Shown here piece by piece: positions 1-6,781 of a DNA stretch of 9,201 nucleotides. Position numbers and translations under genes: made by a program. The notes beneath the pieces were generated by a model, which worked only from the letters and a program-made list of their open reading frames with translations, was not told the origin of the DNA and did not search any database. The stretch is from Lachnospiraceae bacterium (GTDB lineage: Bacteria; Bacillota; Clostridia; Lachnospirales; Lachnospiraceae): assembly GCA_003489085.1 (NCBI GenBank), contig DNJM01000080.1:12143-21343 (forward strand). Reading direction: 5' to 3'. Numbering within the stretch: the first letter of the stretch is position 1; each line of letters opens with the position of its first letter.

Positions 1-848
1 AGACCGGGCGGACCATCATCGGAAATAAGAGTGCGAGCGGAACCGAGATTCTGGAAGAACTGGGAGAGGAAGAGGTCGAAAAGGGTCATCTGATTGTATA
101 TACGTCGGCGGATTCTGTATTGCAGATCTGTGGAAATGAAGAGACAATGGGACTGGAAAAGCTGTATCATTATTGTGAAATTGCCAGAGAGCTGACAATG
201 AAGGACGAATGGAAGGTAGGAAGGGTGATTGCCAGACCTTATGTCGGGCGGAAAAAAGGAGAATTCCGGCGGACGGCAAACCGGCATGATTATGCACTGA
301 AGCCCTTTGGGAGAACCGTGCTGAATGCACTGAAGGATGAGGGGCTGGAGGTTATTTCCGTTGGGAAGATCTATGATATTTTCGATGGAGAAGGATTGAC
401 AGAATCGAATAAATCCCGTTCCTCTGTGCACGGAATGGAACAGACGATAGAGATAGCCAGGAGGGATTTTACAGGGCTGTGCTTTGTTAATCTGGTGGAT
501 TTTGACGCACTGTGGGGACACCGGAGGGATGTGAAGGGATATGCCGAAGAGCTGGAGAGGTTTGACCGGAAGCTGGGAGAGCTGCTTCCGCTTCTGACAG
601 AGAAGGATCTTCTGATCCTGACGGCAGACCATGGAAACGACCCGACGTATACCGGTACGGATCATACCAGAGAGATGACACCGTTTCTGGCTTATTCCAA
701 GGCATTCCAGAGAGAGAAAGCGGAAGAGGTACGAAATATGGGGGAGGCAGATACCTTTGCGGTAATCGGTGCGACAATTGCAGAAAATTTTGGTGTGAAG
801 ATGCCGGAGGGAACGATTGGTTCTTCTATATTAGAGAGACTGTGGTAG
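1..848 (+). CDS. deoB: Phosphopentomutase, 3' part (5' end outside window)
   Basis: Phosphopentomutase interconverts (deoxy)ribose-1-phosphate and (deoxy)ribose-5-phosphate in cytoplasmic nucleoside salvage. The frame is open from the window edge (first whole codon at base 3), giving 281 residues. The family is about 390 residues, so roughly 110 N-terminal residues, including the phosphorylated threonine, lie upstream. Visible family signatures are IIGNKSASGTEI at the start, then YTSADSVLQI, then the dinuclear-metal ligands of the alkaline-phosphatase-like core: Asp (504-506) and His (519-521) in FDALWGHRRD, Asp-His (627-632) in ADHGNDPT, and His (663-665) in TDHTRE. All are intact. The ATG-like codons near 120-150 are internal, because similarity to the family continues unbroken before them. 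deoC follows 33 bp downstream, as expected for a deo operon. The only anomaly is truncation by the window. Confidence 0.96.
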   Translation, partial: TGRTIIGNKSASGTEILEELGEEEVEKGHLIVYTSADSVLQICGNEETMGLEKLYHYCEIARELTMKDEWKVGRVIARPYVGRKKGEFRRTANRHDYALKPFGRTVLNALKDEGLEVISVGKIYDIFDGEGLTESNKSRSSVHGMEQTIEIARRDFTGLCFVNLVDFDALWGHRRDVKGYAEELERFDRKLGELLPLLTEKDLLILTADHGNDPTYTGTDHTREMTPFLAYSKAFQREKAEEVRNMGEADTFAVIGATIAENFGVKMPEGTIGSSILERLW

Positions 849-881
849 GGGCAGGAGAAGTAACAGAAAGAAGGTACAGAG

Positions 882-1526
882 ATGGAAAAGAGGGAATTAT
901 GCAGCAGACTGGATCACACGCTGTTAAAGCAGACAGCTACCTGGGAGCAGATTCGAAAAATCTGTGATGAAGGAATGGCATATCGCACAGCATCTGTGTG
1001 TATTCCACCCTGCTTTGTAAAGCGGGCGAAGGAGTATGTAGGCGGCAGGATAGCTGTCTGTACCGTGATTGGTTTTCCGAACGGATATCATACAACGGCG
1101 GTGAAGGTGGCGGAGACAGCGGATGCCGTGGCAAATGGAGCGGACGAGATCGATATGGTGATCAACATCGGGATGGTGAAGGAGGAAAATGATGACGGTG
1201 TGCTGGAAGAAATCCGTGCTGTCCGTGCGGCCTGTCCGGGGAAGATATTGAAGGTGATCATCGAGACCTGTCTGTTGAGCAGAGAGGAAAAGATCCGGAT
1301 GTGCAGCATTGTGAGCCGTTCCGGAGCAGATTATATTAAGACATCCACCGGATTTTCAGGCAGCGGTGCAACATTTGAAGATGTACAGCTGTTAAGAGAA
1401 TATGTAGATCCGGGGGTTCGCGTAAAGGCGGCAGGCGGTATTTCTTCGATAGAAGATGCCGAGCGTTTCGTTTCGCTTGGAGCAGATCGGCTGGGAACCA
1501 GCCGGTTGATTGCACTTCTGAAATAA
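882..1526 (+). CDS. deoC: Deoxyribose-phosphate aldolase
   Basis: A class I (Schiff-base) aldolase that cleaves 2-deoxyribose-5-phosphate to glyceraldehyde-3-phosphate and acetaldehyde, the step after DeoB in deoxynucleoside catabolism. The 214-residue length is normal for short bacterial DERA enzymes. In order, it shows the N-terminal LDHTLLKQTAT (about residues 10-20), CTVIGFPNG (60-68), the Asp91 region in DEIDMVINIG, KTSTGF with the Schiff-base lysine at Lys153, and VKAAGGI with the second active-site lysine at Lys182; a TIM-barrel phosphate-binding GADRLGTSR follows near 200-208. The ATG at 882 is preceded by a GAAAGAAGG-type ribosome binding site about 8 bases upstream. It sits 33 bp after deoB and probably shares its transcript. 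Nothing looks broken. Confidence 0.97.
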   Translation: MEKRELCSRLDHTLLKQTATWEQIRKICDEGMAYRTASVCIPPCFVKRAKEYVGGRIAVCTVIGFPNGYHTTAVKVAETADAVANGADEIDMVINIGMVKEENDDGVLEEIRAVRAACPGKILKVIIETCLLSREEKIRMCSIVSRSGADYIKTSTGFSGSGATFEDVQLLREYVDPGVRVKAAGGISSIEDAERFVSLGADRLGTSRLIALLK

Positions 1527-1530
1527 TCTG

Positions 1531-1560
1531 CTGTCATTTCAAGGACAGATATGGTACACT
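1531..1560 (+). promoter_or_regulatory. Probable sigma-70-type extended -10 promoter for pip
   Basis: CTGTCA (1531-1536), an 18-bp spacer, then TGGTACACT (1552-1560), which is an extended -10 (TGn plus TACACT). It lies just after the deoC stop and would start transcription near 1567, ahead of the well-supported pip start at 1608. It has four of six matches in each hexamer. A weak CTGTC/GACAG inverted repeat (1531-1548) overlaps it but has no T tract, so I do not call it a terminator. This is inference from sequence alone. Confidence 0.4.
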
Positions 1561-1607
1561 GGCAATTAGAAAATACCCGGCGGAAGGGCCGGATGGGAGG
1601 AAATGGG

Positions 1608-2498
1608 ATGAAAATTACAGAAGGATATATGCCCTATCTGGGCTATCAGACTTATTATCGGATTGTAGGAGAGTGTAAAGGGGATAAGAGGCCGATTTTG
1701 CTGCTGCATGGCGGCCCGGGTTCAACGCATAATTATTTTGAGGTACTGGACTGCCTTGCGGAGGAAGGGAGAGCCGTGATTTCATATGATCAGCTGGGAT
1801 GCGGTAAATCCTTTGTAGCAAACCGGCCGGATCTGTGGAAGCAGGAAACATGGATGAATGAATTAATCAGTCTCCGGGAGTATCTGGGATTGAAGGAACT
1901 GCATATTCTGGGACAGTCCTGGGGAGGCATGATGGCAATTGCCTATGCCTGTGATTATCAGCCGGAGGGCGTGAGAAGTCTGATTCTTTCCAGTGCGAAC
2001 CCATCCTCTTCTCTGTGGGCATCCGAGCAGCACAGGATGATTCGTTTTCTGCCGGAAGAGCTGCAGCAGGCGATCCGGGAGGCAGAAGAGCGGGGAGAAT
2101 ATACTTCCGATGCCTATCGGCAGGCGAATGATCTGTTCATGCTTCGCCATTGTGCCGGAAAGCCGGATCCGAATGGTCCGGAGTGCCTGATTCGGGAAAA
2201 AGTATCCGGAACAGAATCCTACGAGGTGGCATGGGGACCGAGCGAATTCAATCCGCTGGGAAACCTGGCATCATTTGAATATCTGGAGAAAATGCCGCAG
2301 ATTACACAACCGACACTGATCACCAGCGGTATTGACGATTTATGTACACCAGTGATTGCAAAGGCGATGTACGATGCCGTACCACGGTCCAGATGGGAGC
2401 TGTTTACAGGCAGCCGGCACGCGCCATTTGTAGAAGAAACAGAGAAGTACGCAGAGATCCTGAACCGGTGGCTCGCAGAGCATGATACGGACAGATAA
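1608..2498 (+). CDS. pip: Proline iminopeptidase-family alpha/beta hydrolase
   Basis: A serine peptidase of family S33 that releases N-terminal proline (and in some members other residues) from short peptides in the cytoplasm. From the ATG at 1608 the protein has 296 residues, the usual size for lactobacillus-type PepI/Pip. HGGPG at 34-38 forms the oxyanion region, GQSWGG at 102-107 carries nucleophile Ser104, GIDDLCTP near 241-248 carries the likely catalytic Asp (Asp244), and SRH carries His271. LHGGPGSTHNYFEVLD and YLGLKELHILGQSWGGMM closely resemble the lactobacillus enzymes. An ATG at 1551 in the same frame would add 19 residues, but it falls inside the probable -10 element; GGGAGG at 1595-1600 lies 7 bases before 1608, so I choose 1608. 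No signal peptide is visible. EFR1 follows 18 bp later. Exact substrate is not shown by sequence. Confidence 0.92.
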   Translation: MKITEGYMPYLGYQTYYRIVGECKGDKRPILLLHGGPGSTHNYFEVLDCLAEEGRAVISYDQLGCGKSFVANRPDLWKQETWMNELISLREYLGLKELHILGQSWGGMMAIAYACDYQPEGVRSLILSSANPSSSLWASEQHRMIRFLPEELQQAIREAEERGEYTSDAYRQANDLFMLRHCAGKPDPNGPECLIREKVSGTESYEVAWGPSEFNPLGNLASFEYLEKMPQITQPTLITSGIDDLCTPVIAKAMYDAVPRSRWELFTGSRHAPFVEETEKYAEILNRWLAEHDTDR

Positions 2499-2516
2499 AA
2501 GAAGGAGGAGTCGTAT

Positions 2517-3272
2517 ATGATTTTCTATTTCACAGGAACCGGAAATTCCCTGCAGGCGGCAGGGAAAATAGGAGACCGTCTGGGGGAATCTCTTGTCGAT
2601 ATTGCAAAAGCAGTGCAGAATAGAGAGTACCGGTATGACATCGAAGTCGGAGAGACGGTAGGATTTGTTTTTCCGGTGTATTATTGGGGACTGCCGAGTA
2701 TCGTAGCACATTTTCTGTTCCATCTGGAGCTGGAAGGGGAGAAGGATGCCTATTGTTGGAGTATTATTACCTGCGGCAGCAATATCGGGGCGGCTGATCA
2801 GAGACTGCGGCGGCTGGTGGAGAAGACGGGCTATTCGTTAAATGCTGTATTTTCAGTGGCTATGCCGGATAATTATCTGCCGATGTTCGATGTCCCGAAA
2901 GCAGAAGAGCAGGAGGCTATTCTGGAAAAAGCCGGGCGGGAACTGGAAAGCATCTCAAATCAGATTGCCGCACAGGCAGATGGTATCTGGTCCGGCCCGC
3001 TGGAGGCTGTTAAGACAGCTGCGCTGTATCCACTGTACCGAAAGGGCCGTAAAACGGATAAGTTCTATGCAACGGATGCCTGTGTGAACTGTGGACGCTG
3101 TGCTGCAGTCTGTCCATCCCAGGCAATTGAGATCGAATACGGGAAGCCGGTCTGGGTAAAGGAGCAGTGTGTTTTCTGCATGGGATGTATCAACCGTTGT
3201 CCGGCAGAGGCGATTCAGTACGGAAAGAAGACAGAAACCAGAGGCCGGTATGTGAATCCGGTGCTGGATTAA
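2517..3272 (+). CDS. EFR1-family flavodoxin/ferredoxin fusion protein
   Basis: A 251-residue two-domain redox protein of the type annotated as EFR1 family. The N-terminus is flavodoxin-like: FYFTGTGNS at residues 3-11 resembles the FMN phosphate-binding loop, and GFVFPVYYWGLP at 49-60 is the second typical segment. The C-terminus holds two [4Fe-4S] motifs, Cys189/192/195/199 (CVNCGRCAAVCP) and Cys218/221/224/228 (CVFCMGCINRCP), all eight cysteines present. It probably passes electrons between FMN and iron-sulfur clusters in the cytoplasm; partner and physiological reaction are unknown for most members. AAGGAGG at 2502-2508 sits 8 bases before the ATG, a strong start. It is 18 bp after pip and 16 bp before the methyltransferase, so co-transcription is likely. 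The link to those neighbours is not obvious functionally. Confidence 0.9.
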   Translation: MIFYFTGTGNSLQAAGKIGDRLGESLVDIAKAVQNREYRYDIEVGETVGFVFPVYYWGLPSIVAHFLFHLELEGEKDAYCWSIITCGSNIGAADQRLRRLVEKTGYSLNAVFSVAMPDNYLPMFDVPKAEEQEAILEKAGRELESISNQIAAQADGIWSGPLEAVKTAALYPLYRKGRKTDKFYATDACVNCGRCAAVCPSQAIEIEYGKPVWVKEQCVFCMGCINRCPAEAIQYGKKTETRGRYVNPVLD

Positions 3273-3288
3273 CAGATGGAGGAAGAAC

Positions 3289-4491
3289 ATGGGGTTTGCA
3301 ATCGTGACGATAAAAAGAGGAGAAGGAAGATTTCTGAAATCCGGCGGTATGTGGATCTTTGATAATGAGATCTCCAGCGTGACAGGCACCTTTGAAAATG
3401 GAGATATCGTTCTGATACATGATTTCGATGGATATCCTCTGGGACGCGGCTATATCAATCTGCATTCAAAAATCCGGGTGCGTTTGCTGACCCGGGATAT
3501 TCACCAGGAAATTGATGAGGCGTTTTTCAGAGACAGGCTCCAGGATGCCTGGGAATACCGGAAGAAGGTGGTGGATACGTCAAGCTGCCGGATTGTATTC
3601 GGCGAAGCGGATTTTCTGCCGGGGATTGTAATAGATAAATTTTCCGATGTACTTTCCGTACAGTCACTGGCACTTGGCATAGACCGTTATAAGGAGCAGA
3701 TCATTCGTATCTTAAAAGAAATTCTGGCAGTAGATGGTATTCAGATCCGGGGTGTCTATGAGAGAAGCGATGCCAAAGAGCGGGAAAAGGAAGGGCTGGA
3801 ACGGATCAAGGGGTTCATTGGAGAGCCATTTGACACGTTGGTAGAAATCGAAGAAAACGGCGTGAAATATCAGGTAGATGTCAAGGATGGCCAGAAGACA
3901 GGCTTTTTCCTGGATCAGAAGTATAACCGCCTGGCGATCCAGAAGCTCTGTAAGGGGGCAAAGGTACTGGATTGCTTTACCCATACCGGATCCTTTGCGC
4001 TGAATGCGGGGATTGCCGGAGCAGAGAGCGTGCTGGGGGTAGATGCCTCTGAGCTGGGAGTGGAGCAGGCCAGAGAGAATGCAAAGCTGAACGGCCTGGA
4101 ACAGAAGGTGCAGTTCCTGTGTGCAGATGTTTTTGAGCTGCTTCCCGAACTGGAACAAAAGGGGGAGAAGTTTGATGTGATCATACTGGATCCTCCGGCC
4201 TTTACTAAGTCGCGTAATTCAATTAAGAATGCCGTAAAGGGATATCGGGAGATCAATCTGCGGGCTATGAAACTGGTGAAGGACGGCGGCTTTTTAGCTA
4301 CCTGTTCCTGCTCTCACTTTATGTCTTATGAACTGTTCACCCAGACGATTGCACAGGCGGCCCGTAATGTGCACAGGCGTCTTCGGCAGATCGAATTCCG
4401 CACACAGGCTCCGGATCATCCGATTCTGTGGGCGGCGGACGAGTCATATTATCTGAAATTTTACATTTTTCAGGTTCTGGAGGATCGTTAG
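3289..4491 (+). CDS. rlmI: RlmI-like 23S rRNA (cytosine-C5) methyltransferase
   Basis: A SAM-dependent RNA methyltransferase. In Escherichia coli, RlmI makes m5C1962 in 23S rRNA; here the target is inferred from family. The 400-residue length is typical. Residues 1-70 form the PUA RNA-binding domain (KSGGMWIF, GRGYIN), and about 75-180 the central domain. The Rossmann methyltransferase domain follows, with DGQKTGFFLDQ at 200-210, SAM-binding VLDCFTHTGSFALNA at 226-240, GVDAS at 250-254, DPPAFTKS at 301-308 and the CSCS catalytic-cysteine motif at 339-342. The C-terminal SPDHP-like APDHPILW and YYLKFYIFQV are natural family endings, so the gene is complete. GGAGGA at 3278-3283 precedes the ATG by 5 bases. 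The FRG gene starts within a few bases of its stop with no terminator between. I use the symbol by family resemblance. Confidence 0.92.
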   Translation: MGFAIVTIKRGEGRFLKSGGMWIFDNEISSVTGTFENGDIVLIHDFDGYPLGRGYINLHSKIRVRLLTRDIHQEIDEAFFRDRLQDAWEYRKKVVDTSSCRIVFGEADFLPGIVIDKFSDVLSVQSLALGIDRYKEQIIRILKEILAVDGIQIRGVYERSDAKEREKEGLERIKGFIGEPFDTLVEIEENGVKYQVDVKDGQKTGFFLDQKYNRLAIQKLCKGAKVLDCFTHTGSFALNAGIAGAESVLGVDASELGVEQARENAKLNGLEQKVQFLCADVFELLPELEQKGEKFDVIILDPPAFTKSRNSIKNAVKGYREINLRAMKLVKDGGFLATCSCSHFMSYELFTQTIAQAARNVHRRLRQIEFRTQAPDHPILWAADESYYLKFYIFQVLEDR

Positions 4492-4496
4492 CATCG

Positions 4497-5312
4497 GTGT
4501 ACAGGAGAAGAGCTTCTGCCGGATTACAGGAGACGCCGGATCTGGCTTCGGATGCGAACCCATTTTTCGAAAAAAATCTTTTTGATGAGATGTCAGCCAA
4601 CCACATCACGGAAGGAAGCAGGTACCTGGAAAAGGCAATTGATGCACAGCACGGAGGATTTCCGAGCAGACTGCTGGATGTAACATACAATTGTCTGGTT
4701 GCATTGTATTTTTCGATTACACCGCAGACAAAAAAGGAAGAGAACAGTTACGATGACCGGGACGGAGCCGTCTACCTCTTTTCCATAGAGCGGATGTACA
4801 GTCCGACCAGTGATAATATTAATAAAAGTTATGATGCTATCGTAAAGCGGGAGCCGGAATGGTTTTCCCGGGCCGGCATTTTCCGCAAAAATCATAAATT
4901 GATCGATCATATCAAGTTGAATCGGCGTATCATTGCCCAGCAGGGGGCCTTTATTCTGTTTCAGGGAGACGAAGCAGAGCCGATTCCATGCTGCCAGTAC
5001 GAGAAGATCCGTATACCGGGAGCGAGTAAAAAGCGCCTGCGGAAAGAACTGAAGAGCTTTTTTGGAATTTATACAGGTATGATTTACCCGGAACCGGAGA
5101 ATCTGATCGAGGAAATTACAAGAAAGAGCAATCTGCTGAACAATCATCCATTTTCCATGCACAGTGAGATGGATCTGGTATTCGGAAATTTCCGGGAGGA
5201 GCTGGAATATGGTCTGAAGCAGGTTCTTACAGCCAGACAAGAATCCGTACTTGCCTGCAGCGAAGCGGTGATAGAACTGGAAAAGACACATCTGCTGCTG
5301 CAGAAGGAATAG
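4497..5312 (+). CDS. FRG-domain protein, probably 5'-truncated
   Basis: The frame has the core of an FRG domain, a family of unknown biochemical role often found near phage-defence genes. Counting from GTG at 4497 (271 residues), DAQHGGFPSRLLDVTYN and ALYF at 49-72 match the family's QHyGlPTRLLD...ALYF signature, and RRIIAQQGAFILF at 143-155 matches its conserved AQQGAF segment. The motif that names the family, near the N-terminus, should read F/Y-R-G; here it is Y-R-R at residues 2-4. FRG proteins usually carry tens of residues before it, but upstream DNA is rlmI coding sequence. Start codons are poor: GTG 4497 has GGAGGA 12 bases upstream (4479-4484, inside rlmI), and ATG 4590 has no clear site. 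It may be functional, truncated at a junction, or decaying. It is followed 14 bp later by the AIPR gene, so a two-gene operon is likely. Confidence 0.75.
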   Translation: MYRRRASAGLQETPDLASDANPFFEKNLFDEMSANHITEGSRYLEKAIDAQHGGFPSRLLDVTYNCLVALYFSITPQTKKEENSYDDRDGAVYLFSIERMYSPTSDNINKSYDAIVKREPEWFSRAGIFRKNHKLIDHIKLNRRIIAQQGAFILFQGDEAEPIPCCQYEKIRIPGASKKRLRKELKSFFGIYTGMIYPEPENLIEEITRKSNLLNNHPFSMHSEMDLVFGNFREELEYGLKQVLTARQESVLACSEAVIELEKTHLLLQKE

Positions 5313-5326
5313 TACGGAGGGTACAA

Positions 5327-6756
5327 ATGATACGTGGAAAAAGAAAAACACAAATAGAAAATCTGATACAGGATCTGCTCTTTGAAAACAGTGTAGAATT
5401 CAATGCCACTTTGTTGGGGCAGAGGGTAAAGCTGCTGGATGACACACAGATTCTGTATTCGGATGAGCTGGCGCCGGAGGAGATGATTCATTACTATACA
5501 TTCTTTCTGGCAGATCAGCAGACCACGACGGAGGAATTACTGGATCGAATTGCACGGGAAGAAATCGTTCCCAGGGAAAGTGCATATGAGACGTTCCAGA
5601 TTCGGATCGGACGACGGGAGGATATGATCCGGATGCCCGTGCTGGGGACAGCCTGTTTGCCAAAAATCTGCGGTATAAGCTAAATGAGCGGCTGGGAGTA
5701 GAGCAGCCTATTCATATCACGCTGAAGGAAACACCGGAGGAATTCTGGTATCTGAATAATGGAATCACGATGATGATTACAGATAAGAAACTTTTGGATC
5801 TGAGCAGCAGCTCGGCTATCCGGGTAGGATGTACGGATAAAATGGAGATCTCGATCATCAATGGAGCACAGACTATATCAACCGCAGCAGATTTTCTGTA
5901 TCGTCCCCAGGATATTACCGATATGGAAAGAACAAGAGCTGTCGAACAGGCAAAGGTATTGCTTCGCATCAATGTAATGAATGATTCCAGGGAGTTACGG
6001 AAGGGCAAGGATCGCATCAGTATTGCCCTGAACCGGCAGAAACCGATTACGATAGAGGACATTTCCTATACGAATGAGGTGATTTCCATGATCAATCAGC
6101 TATATGAGAAATATCATGGAGAAAAGGAATTCTTTTATCTGCTCAAGCGAGGGGAGAATACAAGCAAATTCCCCAAACATATGTTGAAGGATTTTGGCAA
6201 AATTGTAAGAGCCTGTGTGCTGCAGGAGCCGGGAAGTGCCCGCGCGCTGTCGGTCAATGAGATCCTGAAGGAGGATGAAAAGAACGAAATCTATGCCGAA
6301 GAGCTGACCGGCAGCAACCATGCCCGGGAAGTATTTGAAAGGTATTACCGACCGGTGAATTTCGCTATGCGCCTGTCTTCTTTCTATATGAAGCAAATGA
6401 ACAAGCTGAAGGTAAGCAGTCCGCAGATCCTGAGCAATGGGCGGTATTACTTTGTCGCGTATATTGTGCGGATTTTGAATGCAGGACAAAAGGATTACGC
6501 TGCGTTTCCGGTATTGGATGGGCCGATTCCGGAGTCAGCCAGCGAACTGATCGAGCAGTATATGGAGCTTTTGGAGCAGGTGATCGAAGAGCATGTGAAA
6601 AGGTATGAGCTGGAGGACTATCAGATTAACTCCAATACCTTTAAGAATGACAGAGTATATCACGATCTGTGCGAATATGATAAGATAGGAGAAAGCGAGA
6701 CATTGAAGAAAGATCTGCAGGCATACGAGGAAAAGGTGAGAGAAGTATTCCTGTAA
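5327..6756 (+). pseudogene. AIPR-family (abortive infection phage resistance) gene, frameshifted
   Basis: Two pieces of one gene lie in different frames. The first (5327-5683, 118 aa) starts at an ATG with GGAGG at 5316-5320, 6 bases upstream. It leaves the family sequence after CGACGG (5612-5617) and stops at 5681-5683. From 5617 the next frame reads GGYDPDARAGDSLFAKNLRY, then FWYLNNGIT and ISIINGAQT, which are the AIPR hallmarks (NNGIT near residues 144-148, NGAQT near 179-183), and stays open to 6756. Adding one G to the GGG at 5616-5618 gives a continuous 476-residue protein. AIPR proteins are linked to abortive-infection phage resistance; their activity is not settled, and many are longer at the N-terminus. 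A restart at the tandem ATG 5770 would lose NNGIT, so the second piece alone is unlikely to work. A sequencing error or true mutation both fit. It forms a pair with the FRG gene 14 bp upstream. Confidence 0.85.
5612..5623 (+). other. Frameshift site within the AIPR gene
   Basis: The sequence CGACGGGAGGAT is where family-like sequence moves from one frame to the next. Reading CGA CGG GGA GGA TAT, with one extra G, restores a smooth family match across the join. The missing base lies in a short G run, a common place for a replication slip or an assembly error. No canonical X-XXY-YYZ slippery heptamer is present, so programmed frameshifting is not favoured. Confidence 0.75.
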
Positions 6757-6781
6757 GAAAAGGGTAAGGAGAGAAGAGGGT

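Noticed and set aside
1531..1548. CTGTC/GACAG hairpin as a deoC terminator
   Set aside because: The stem is only 5 bp with an 8-base loop and no T tract; the stretch fits better as part of the pip promoter.
4428..4496. An earlier GTG start for the FRG gene at 4428
   Set aside because: This stretch is the coding end of rlmI, which has a natural family C-terminus in its own frame, and there is no ribosome binding site for 4428.
4593..5351. A 252-residue open frame on the minus strand
   Set aside because: It lies wholly opposite the FRG and AIPR genes, has no recognisable domain or good ribosome binding site, and the + strand frame matches a known family.
5612..5630. Programmed -1 ribosomal frameshifting in the AIPR gene
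   Set aside because: No slippery heptamer and no clear downstream stem-loop are visible; the nearby GGGAGG sits on the join rather than 10-14 bases before it. A one-base loss in a G run is simpler.
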